Shown here: positions 15,108 to 20,978 of the stretch, piece after piece
How positions within the stretch are numbered: the stretch's first letter is position 1
Layout of the letters: every line of letters begins with the position of its first letter
Source: Acidobacteriota bacterium
GTDB lineage: Bacteria > Acidobacteriota > Terriglobia > Terriglobales > Acidobacteriaceae
Direction of reading: 5' to 3'
Assembly (NCBI GenBank): GCA_021809235.1
Contig: JAKBAG010000017.1
Span: 1 to 20,978 of the forward strand
DNA: 20,978 nt
Translations under genes and position numbers: made by a program
The notes under the pieces: generated by a model
Told to the model about the DNA's origin: nothing
Database searches by the model: none
What the model saw: the letters and a program-made list of their open reading frames with translations, nothing else

Positions 15108-16544
15108 GTGCTGCCCAAATTCTTTCGTCGCCGCCCTCTGGTTCGTTCGCTCATACTTTTTTTCATTCTGATACCGGCTTCTTTTCTGGTTGCAAAGGGG
15201 CAGGCTTCGGCATCGCTTCCGGATGCTCCCCGGGTGAATTTTCTGCGTCGCCTTAGCGGTACGTATCGCGCGGACTGGCAGCCTGCAACGGCTGCCGCGC
15301 CAGCTACGCCGGAGCGGCGCGGTGCGCCTTCTCCGCTCGATTCGCCGCCGTTCCCCGGTTCGGACTGGAGCTATGGCGGATCCCCGGTGATAGGCGAGCC
15401 GGACAGCAACAGCTATCCGCTGATGACTGCCTGGCTGGGGGATGCGCGAACATCTGCGGCGCGCAGCAAGGTCTTTGGTTGGGTGGAAGCGGCTGCAGAT
15501 GCAAGCACGGCCGGGTTTCGCAATGATCCGATTTCCGACGATGCCTATCCCAATCGAGTGGAGCTGGGGCAGGCTGTGGTCTATCTGGAACGGTTGCCGA
15601 ACACGGTCCAGCAGAAGCACTTTGACTGGGGCTATCACCTGACTGCGCTCTATGGAACGGATTATCGCTACACGATTGACAAGGGATACGGCTATCGGCA
15701 GTGGTATGTGGACCACCATCAGTATGGGTTTGATCCGACGATGGAGTATCTGGACCTCTACTTCCCAGCAGTGGCGCAGGGAATGAATGTGCGTGTGGGC
15801 CGGTTCATTTCACTGCCTGGCATCGAAGCACAACTGGCCCCTGGCAACTATATGTACAGCCACTCCCTGCTGTATTCGGTGGATCCGTTCACCGATACGG
15901 GCGCCGTGGCAACTGTGAAGTTGAATAACCAGTGGCTGGTGCAGGCGGGCGTGACGGGTGGGCACGATGTTGCCCCGTGGACAGTCGATGCCAAGCCTTC
16001 GGCGACTGCGTGTGTGAGCTACAACACTGCCAATAGCCGGGATGATCTCTATGCCTGCGCCAATGGCATCAATGACGGAAAGTATGCGTATAACAACGTA
16101 CAGCAGTACGATCTGACCTGGTATCACCGCTTCTCGCGCACCTGGCATATTGCCAGCGAGGCCTGGTACATGTACGAGCGACAGGTACCAGCCGTGGGCG
16201 GATCTCTGCCGTTGGAAACCGGCACCAACGGTGCATTCTGTGCCTTCGGTGCGGTGCGTTGCACTGCCCCGGAGTATGCTGCGGTGAACTATGTGGAGCA
16301 TGAACTGACGGCGCATGATGCCATCGGCTTTCGCAGCGACATGCTCGATGACCAGAAGGGACAGCGCACCGGCTATGCCACGCGCTACACGGAGAACACG
16401 CTTTCCTGGCAGCACTGGTTCGGTTCCACGGTTCAGCTGCGCCCGGAGATTCGCCTGGACCACAGCTGGAATGGTGGCGCCTATGATATAGGCCGCAAGG
16501 CGACGGTCTTTACGGCAGCCGGCGACGTGATTCTGCATTTCTAA
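15108..16544 (+). CDS. Putative beta-barrel porin-2 (BBP2/OmpL-like) family outer-membrane protein
   Basis: The 478-residue product begins with a signal peptide (basic FFRRRPLVR, hydrophobic core to about residue 34). A Pro/Ala-rich spacer follows, then a long series of amphipathic beta strands rich in aromatic residues. Recognisable stretches include FGWVEAAADASTAGF, YLERLPNTVQQKHFDWGYHLTALYGTDYRYT, YLDLYFPAVAQGMNVRVGRFISLPGIE, TWHIASEAWYMYERQ and the terminal strand ending ILHF with C-terminal Phe, as expected for BamA recognition. The family is annotated as porin-like; the solute is unknown. The start is a GTG at 15108 with only a weak ribosome site (GGATAAC), so it is less certain than the rest. 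It is transcribed divergently from the AIM24-like gene, with 226 bases between them that show no obvious gene. Confidence 0.82.
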   Translation: MLPKFFRRRPLVRSLILFFILIPASFLVAKGQASASLPDAPRVNFLRRLSGTYRADWQPATAAAPATPERRGAPSPLDSPPFPGSDWSYGGSPVIGEPDSNSYPLMTAWLGDARTSAARSKVFGWVEAAADASTAGFRNDPISDDAYPNRVELGQAVVYLERLPNTVQQKHFDWGYHLTALYGTDYRYTIDKGYGYRQWYVDHHQYGFDPTMEYLDLYFPAVAQGMNVRVGRFISLPGIEAQLAPGNYMYSHSLLYSVDPFTDTGAVATVKLNNQWLVQAGVTGGHDVAPWTVDAKPSATACVSYNTANSRDDLYACANGINDGKYAYNNVQQYDLTWYHRFSRTWHIASEAWYMYERQVPAVGGSLPLETGTNGAFCAFGAVRCTAPEYAAVNYVEHELTAHDAIGFRSDMLDDQKGQRTGYATRYTENTLSWQHWFGSTVQLRPEIRLDHSWNGGAYDIGRKATVFTAAGDVILHF

Positions 16545-16565
16545 GCGCTGTGCTGTTGCCAGCGC
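16545..16565 (+). terminator. Weak hairpin directly after the porin stop
   Basis: GCGCTG at 16545-16550 and CAGCGC at 16560-16565 form a 6-bp GC stem with a 9-base loop starting right after the porin TAA. No T tract follows, so it may only stabilise the 3' end or be fortuitous. Confidence 0.25.
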
Positions 16566-16670
16566 ATCATTGCTCCTGGATGCAGAAGCGGGTCTGCAGA
16601 TTCCGCTGCGGCACCATTGCTGCCTGTCGGAGTAGGCATAGGAGTGGCTTCTCCGTACAATAAAACAGGC

Positions 16671-18653
16671 ATGAGTTTCCACGAGCATTACGACATCGCC
16701 GTTGTTGGCGCAGGCCACGCCGGTTGCGAGGCTGCAATGGCGGCCGCGCGTATGGGGCTGCGCACGGCGATCATCACCATGAATCTGGACCTGATTGCGC
16801 AGATGAGCTGCAATCCGGCCATTGGCGGAGTGGCCAAGGGCCATCTGGTCCGGGAGATTGACGCGCTGGGTGGGGTGATGGGTGAGGTGGCCGATGCGGT
16901 GGGGATTCAGTTCCGGCTGCTGAATACCTCGCGTGGTCCTGCGGTGTGGAGTCCGCGCGCGCAGTGCGATAAGGCGCTCTATCGGGTGAAGATGCGCGAA
17001 GTGCTGGAGGCGCAGCCGAATCTGCATATCCGGCAGGCAGAGGCTGTGGATCTGCTGCTGGAGGATGCCCCGGAGTGCGGTGATGGGCAGGGCAGACCGA
17101 TGCGACGCGTGCTGGGGCTCAAGCTGCGTGATGGTCGGCATCTGCATGCGCATGCGGTAATTATCACAACGGGAACATTTTTGAATGGGCTCATTCATTG
17201 CGGCGAGGAACGGTATCCGGCAGGCAGAAGCGGCGAGCCGGCCAGCGTGCTGCTGGGTGAGGCGCTGCGCCGGCTGGGCCTGCGCACCACGCGGTTGAAG
17301 ACAGGGACGCCGCCCCGGCTGGATGGGCGAACCATTCGCTGGGAGGCTTTTGAGGAGCAGCCAGGCGATGCCGCTCCCACCCCCTTCAGCTTTCGCACTC
17401 GGCAGATTCGGCAGCCTCAGATAAGCTGCCACATTGCATGGACAACGCCGGAGACCATGCGGATTATTCGCGAAAACGTGGGACGTTCTGCGATGTACTC
17501 CGGGCAGATTGAAGGTGTTGGCCCGCGATACTGCCCTTCGATTGAGGATAAGATCGTCAAGTTTCCCGACAAGGCACAGCACCAGTTTTTTCTGGAGCCG
17601 GAAGGGCTTTCAACGCACGAGGTCTATGTGAACGGAATGTCTACCTCGCTGCCAATGGAGGTGCAGTGGCAGATGGTGCGTTCGATTCCGGGCCTGGAGA
17701 CTGCCGAGATGCTGCGTCCTGGCTACGCCATCGAATACGACAGCGTGGATGCGACCGAACTGGATCGCACGCTCCAGGTGAAGTGCATTCGGGGATTGTT
17801 TCTGGCCGGGCAGATCAATGGCACCAGCGGATACGAGGAGGCTGGATGCCAGGGAATCATGGCCGGAATCAACGCCGCATTGCAGGTGCAGGAGCGCGAG
17901 TCGTTCACACTGGACCGCAGTGAAGGCTATACCGGCATCCTGATTGACGACCTGATCTCCAAGGGCACCAATGAGCCGTATCGGATGTTCACCTCGCGGG
18001 CAGAGTTTCGGCTGCATCTGCGGATTGACAACGCGGACCGTCGACTGACGCCGCACGCCCGCCGGTTGGGACTCATTGCCGACGAGCACTGGCAGGAGTT
18101 TGAGCAAAAGCAGCAGCGCATGCACAGGCTGCAACGACTGCTGGAGACAGAAAAACTGCAGGCCGAGCGGCTGGCATCCGTGGTGCCGGACTTGTCACTG
18201 AGCGCAGTGGCCGGACAGACGTGGGCGCAGTTGCTACGTCGGCCGGAGATTACGATGGAGCGGATTCTGCCAGCGATTGCCGACCGGATCGTCGCCGACG
18301 AGGCACTGGCTCCCATGCTGCACGGAGCACCGGATGCGCTGGCGGCAATACGCCGCAACGAGTTGCGTGCGGTAGAGACGGAGATCAAGTTCTCCGGCTA
18401 TCTGGACCAGCAGCGGCGAGCGATCCAGAAGCTGAAGGATGCCGAAGCGGTGTCTATTCCGGACTGGCTGGACTACACGCGGATCAGCGGACTCTCCCGC
18501 GAGATGCAGGAAAAGCTCGGCCGCGTTCGTCCTGCGACGATTGGGCAGGCGAGTCGGATTCCCGGCGTGACTCCGGCCGCACTGGGACTGGTCCATGTCT
18601 CGATTCGCATCCAGTCTGCGCAGCGCGCAGGACAGACTGCGGCAGCCAGTTGA
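16671..18653 (+). CDS. mnmG: tRNA uridine-5-carboxymethylaminomethyl(34) synthesis enzyme MnmG (GidA)
   Basis: This 660-residue FAD enzyme works with MnmE to install the (carboxymethyl)aminomethyl group on wobble U34 of certain tRNAs. Diagnostic motifs are the FAD-binding VVGAGHAGCEAA (residues 11-22), the family signature around SCNPAIGGVAKGHLVREIDALGG (46-68), RGPAVWSPRAQCDK (88-101), LKTGTPPR, YCPSIEDKIVKF and GTSGYEEAGCQGIMAGINA. The C-terminal helical MnmE/tRNA-binding region ends with RISGLSREMQEKLGRVRP and IPGVTPAALGLV. The length is close to normal. The ATG at 16671 is preferred because MSFHEHYDIAVVGAG matches family starts; the frame 54 bases longer upstream does not. A TACAAT hexamer ends nine bases before the ATG. 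It is followed after 13 bases by folP. Confidence 0.96.
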   Translation: MSFHEHYDIAVVGAGHAGCEAAMAAARMGLRTAIITMNLDLIAQMSCNPAIGGVAKGHLVREIDALGGVMGEVADAVGIQFRLLNTSRGPAVWSPRAQCDKALYRVKMREVLEAQPNLHIRQAEAVDLLLEDAPECGDGQGRPMRRVLGLKLRDGRHLHAHAVIITTGTFLNGLIHCGEERYPAGRSGEPASVLLGEALRRLGLRTTRLKTGTPPRLDGRTIRWEAFEEQPGDAAPTPFSFRTRQIRQPQISCHIAWTTPETMRIIRENVGRSAMYSGQIEGVGPRYCPSIEDKIVKFPDKAQHQFFLEPEGLSTHEVYVNGMSTSLPMEVQWQMVRSIPGLETAEMLRPGYAIEYDSVDATELDRTLQVKCIRGLFLAGQINGTSGYEEAGCQGIMAGINAALQVQERESFTLDRSEGYTGILIDDLISKGTNEPYRMFTSRAEFRLHLRIDNADRRLTPHARRLGLIADEHWQEFEQKQQRMHRLQRLLETEKLQAERLASVVPDLSLSAVAGQTWAQLLRRPEITMERILPAIADRIVADEALAPMLHGAPDALAAIRRNELRAVETEIKFSGYLDQQRRAIQKLKDAEAVSIPDWLDYTRISGLSREMQEKLGRVRPATIGQASRIPGVTPAALGLVHVSIRIQSAQRAGQTAAAS

Positions 18654-18666
18654 GCAGTGACGAAAC

Positions 18667-19590
18667 ATGAGTCATCCGGAAGAGAAGCTGTTTCCCCGTC
18701 CGCATCATCGATGGCAGCTCCGTGAGCGTGTGCTGCAGTTGGGAGCGCGCACCGAGATCATGGGCGTGCTGAACCTGACGCCGGATTCGTTCTCCGATGG
18801 AGGACGGTTTTTGGAACCGGAGCGTGCCGTCGAGCATGGGCTTCGGATGCTGCGCCATGGAGCCGCCATTCTGGATCTGGGAGCCGAGAGCACGCGCCCC
18901 GGCTCGCACGCCGGATATCCGCAGCAGGCGGCAGTGAGCGCAGCTGAGGAGCAGGATCGGCTGTTGCCGGTGCTGGAGATGCTGCGCCGCGCTAGACCGG
19001 AGGCGGTACTTTCTGTGGATACCTACAAGGCAGCCACAGCACGTGCAGCTCTGAAAGCCGGTGCAGATGTGATCAACGACGTAAGCGGCCTGCACTGGGA
19101 CAGCGAAATGTCGTCGGTGTGCGCTGCCGCCGGCTGCGGAGTTGTATTAATGCATACGCGAGGTCGCCCCGACGAGTGGAGGCATCAACCGCAGCTCTGT
19201 GGCGAGGCCGTGGTACAGCTGGTCACCGATGGACTGACGGAGTCGCTGCGACGGGCTTACGATGCAGGAGTTGCCGATGAGGCCGTGGTGCTGGATCCGG
19301 GATATGGTTTCGGTAAGCGGATGGAGGAAAACTTCGCGCTGCTTCGTGGGCAGAGCTCGTTGCTTTCCCTTGGACGGCCGCTGCTGGCAGGTCTCTCACG
19401 GAAGTCGTTTCTGCGCCATGCACTGGCACAACGGGTCGGCAGGGAAGTAAGCAGCCGCACCGCGGTGGAGCAGGCCAGTCTGGCCGGGCTGACGGCAGCA
19501 ATTCTCTGCGGGGCTTCCATTCTGCGCGTACACTCCGTGGCGGCGGCCAGCGCGGCCTCAGCGGTGGCAGATATGCTGCTGGATGCCTGA
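18667..19590 (+). CDS. folP: Dihydropteroate synthase
   Basis: The 307-residue enzyme condenses 6-hydroxymethyl-7,8-dihydropterin pyrophosphate with p-aminobenzoate to dihydropteroate in folate synthesis, and belongs to the sulfonamide target family. Motifs are IMGVLNLTPDSFSDGG (31-46), LDLGAESTRPG (69-79), SVDTYKA (116-122), INDVSG (136-141), VLDPGYGFGK (208-217), LAGLSRKSF (240-248) and the C-terminal RVHSV (287-291) phosphate-site arginine/histidine. All expected substrate residues appear intact. The family-typical DPGIGFGK reads DPGYGFGK, a conservative variation. The ATG at 18667 is close behind mnmG (13 bases after its stop), suggesting co-transcription. The N-terminus is about 20 residues longer than in many homologues. 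Confidence 0.95.
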   Translation: MSHPEEKLFPRPHHRWQLRERVLQLGARTEIMGVLNLTPDSFSDGGRFLEPERAVEHGLRMLRHGAAILDLGAESTRPGSHAGYPQQAAVSAAEEQDRLLPVLEMLRRARPEAVLSVDTYKAATARAALKAGADVINDVSGLHWDSEMSSVCAAAGCGVVLMHTRGRPDEWRHQPQLCGEAVVQLVTDGLTESLRRAYDAGVADEAVVLDPGYGFGKRMEENFALLRGQSSLLSLGRPLLAGLSRKSFLRHALAQRVGREVSSRTAVEQASLAGLTAAILCGASILRVHSVAAASAASAVADMLLDA

Positions 19591-19636
19591 GAACAGTGGG
19601 TTTGCGCGGCGCAGAATTCGTATACTGAGGATACTA

Positions 19637-20851
19637 ATGTCACGAATGACTGCCCCCACGCGGAGCACTGGCGGACTGTCCAATCTTACGCTGAATGCCC
19701 GCATCTTTTCCTTCGTTGTCTACAGCCTGATCTGCTACACGACGATTGGCATGCAGCTGGCCGTGCTGCCCGGCTATGTGCATCTGAGGCTAGGTTATAG
19801 CACGATGCTGGCCGGGCTGGTGGTGAGTCTGGAGTATGTGGCAACCGTGCTGACCAGGCCCTGGGCCGGGATGATCATTGACCGGCGCGGCGCACGATTT
19901 GCCGTGAGTGCCGGACTGCTGCTGTGCGGCTTGAGCGGCGGGCTGATGGTGGCCAGTGCTGCACTGCTGAACCGGCATCTGGAGGGGATTGCGCTACTGT
20001 TTGCCGCGCGGCTTGCGCTGGGAGCCAGTGAAAGTCTGGTGGGGACGGGCGCAACGATCTGGGGAATCTGGGGCGTCGGAGTCGAGAATACGGCGGCGGT
20101 GATCTCCTGGAACGGAATCTGCACCTACGGCGGCGTGGCACTGGGTGCGCCGCTTGGCGTGGGTTTGCTCACGTTTCTGGGGTATCGGTGGGTGGGGATT
20201 GCCATTGCTGCCATGGGTTTTGTTCCGCTGTTGATAGCTCTGCGCCAGCAGGCTGCGCCGATTGTGCATGGAGAAAAACTGCCCTATCACCATGTCTTCC
20301 GGCGTGTGGCGGCGCAGGGAATCGGACTGGGCCTGGGCAGCATTGGCTTTGGTGTGCTGGCTACTTTTATTACGCTTGACTTTGCGCACCGGCACTGGGC
20401 TGGCGCAGCCTTCGCGCTGACGATTTTTGGCGCTCTCTTTGTCAGTGCGCGCCTATTGTTCGCCGGCTGGATCAACCGGGTAGGCGGATATCGCGTGGCC
20501 ACCGTCTGCTTCCTGCTGGAATCCCTTGGCCTGTGCCTGCTGTGGAGCGCGCAGACACGCCTTGAGGCCTATGCCGGCGCAGCATTGACCGGCTTTGGCT
20601 TTTCCCTGGTCTTCCCGGCACTGGGCGTAGAAGCGGTGCGCCCGATTCCGCCGCAGGATAAAGGCACGGCTCTGGCAGCCTACGGAGTCTTCATGGACTT
20701 TGCCATGATGATCACCGGCCCGGTGGCCGGAGCCATCATCGGCGGATGGGGATTTCCTGCCATGTATCTGTTTGCCGCAGCGGCTGTGGTGCTGGGACTG
20801 CTTTTGAGTGCCTGGCTGTCCACACAGCGCACCGTGTCCGCAAGCCTATAG
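19637..20851 (+). CDS. Major facilitator superfamily transporter
   Basis: The 404-residue integral membrane protein has about 12 hydrophobic helices and the cytoplasmic loop motif after helix 2 (RPWAGMIIDRRGARF, the MFS G-X-X-X-D-R-X-G-R-R variant). It resembles the YhhS/YfcJ-type sugar-efflux-like subgroup of MFS (LPGYVHLRLGYS, SLEYVATVLTRPWAG, GFGFSLVFPALGVEAV). The substrate cannot be assigned. I chose the ATG at 19637 because GAGG lies about eight bases upstream and it avoids overlap with folP; an ATG at 19583 inside the folP end is open but has no good ribosome site. It lies 46 bases downstream of folP. The last codons CTA TAG coincide with the end of the convergent gene. Confidence 0.88.
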   Translation: MSRMTAPTRSTGGLSNLTLNARIFSFVVYSLICYTTIGMQLAVLPGYVHLRLGYSTMLAGLVVSLEYVATVLTRPWAGMIIDRRGARFAVSAGLLLCGLSGGLMVASAALLNRHLEGIALLFAARLALGASESLVGTGATIWGIWGVGVENTAAVISWNGICTYGGVALGAPLGVGLLTFLGYRWVGIAIAAMGFVPLLIALRQQAAPIVHGEKLPYHHVFRRVAAQGIGLGLGSIGFGVLATFITLDFAHRHWAGAAFALTIFGALFVSARLLFAGWINRVGGYRVATVCFLLESLGLCLLWSAQTRLEAYAGAALTGFGFSLVFPALGVEAVRPIPPQDKGTALAAYGVFMDFAMMITGPVAGAIIGGWGFPAMYLFAAAAVVLGLLLSAWLSTQRTVSASL

Positions 20852-20978
20852 AGCAGGTGCGCTGAGCAGGGTGATTTCGGTGATCTCCGGAGGGCAGTCA
20901 AAGCGGAAGGGAACACCGACTGTACCCAGGCCGCGGTTGACGTAGAGATGCATCTGGCCAACGGAATACAGCCCCTGC
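20846..20978 (-). CDS. Metallophosphoesterase, C-terminal fragment (5' end outside window)
   Basis: On the minus strand the frame is open from the window edge to TAG at 20846-20848 and encodes the last 43 residues of a protein. The segment GLYSVGQMHLYVNRGLGTVG followed by PFRFDCPPEITEITLL matches the C-terminus of calcineurin-like metallophosphoesterases of the YkuE type, where VNRGLG is a conserved active-site neighbour. The catalytic DxH and GNHE blocks would lie outside the window. The gene converges on the MFS gene and overlaps its end by six bases, each gene using the palindrome CTATAG as last codon plus stop. Confidence 0.8.
   Translation of the reverse strand, partial: QGLYSVGQMHLYVNRGLGTVGVPFRFDCPPEITEITLLSAPAL

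Noticed and set aside
15810..17582. 590-codon minus-strand frame across the porin and mnmG
   Set aside because: It covers the end of one convincing gene and the start of another on the opposite strand, is Arg/His/Pro-rich without domain structure, and is explained by codon bias.
19602..19626. TTGCGC and TATACT as a full sigma70 promoter for the MFS gene
   Set aside because: The spacer is only 13 bases, and the transcript start would leave no room for the GAGG ribosome site, so a complete promoter is not supported.

Overview
The window looks like chromosomal DNA of a moderately GC-rich Gram-negative soil bacterium, most likely an Acidobacteriota (Terriglobia/Acidobacteriales). This is an inference from the gene mix: a BBP2-type porin, c554-like multiheme/TPR cytochromes, a CopA/CopB pair, the style of the RHS remnant, and HDFRRTA-type integrase debris. 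No rRNA or other marker gene is present to fix the taxon.

Left end (1-1500). The tail of an unidentified gene (2-340) is followed by an RHS core fragment without repeats or toxin tip (408-941). Next comes the C-terminal remnant of a tyrosine integrase (942-1286), then a terminator hairpin and an initiator tRNA-Met on the minus strand (1386-1462). The integrase remnant faces the 3' end of the tRNA, so this is best read as a decayed island at a tRNA site. The tRNA has an A1:A72 mismatch and a good promoter placed so close that transcription may begin at the mature 5' end.

1555-4167 (minus): three genes in the order SDR dehydrogenase (KduD-like), KDG kinase, KDPG aldolase. Together they would turn a uronate/pectin-derived intermediate into 2-keto-3-deoxygluconate, phosphorylate it and cleave it to pyruvate and glyceraldehyde-3-phosphate. 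Divergent from them is an ABC-F ribosome-associated ATPase (4375-6381).

6435-10346 (plus): a copper-handling cluster made of a small exported Cys/His/Met-containing protein, a Tat-exported multicopper oxidase CopA and an ATGA-coupled outer-membrane CopB. It is followed by a small two-helix membrane protein and QueD (queuosine/7-deazaguanine pathway).

10386-14881 (minus): two tandem paralogous exported proteins, each with seven CxxCH haem motifs and a C-terminal TPR-like region. Upstream of them lies an AIM24/TIGR00266 protein, separated by a perfect 15-bp inverted repeat. This is the least explained functional block in the window.

15108-20851 (plus): a BBP2-like outer-membrane porin, then mnmG (tRNA wobble-uridine modification), folP (dihydropteroate synthase) and an MFS transporter, closely packed. 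The MFS gene ends by sharing a palindromic CTATAG with a convergent, truncated metallophosphoesterase gene running off the right edge. No CRISPR array, rRNA, intact insertion sequence or replication origin was seen, and no gene-free stretch exceeds about 300 bases.
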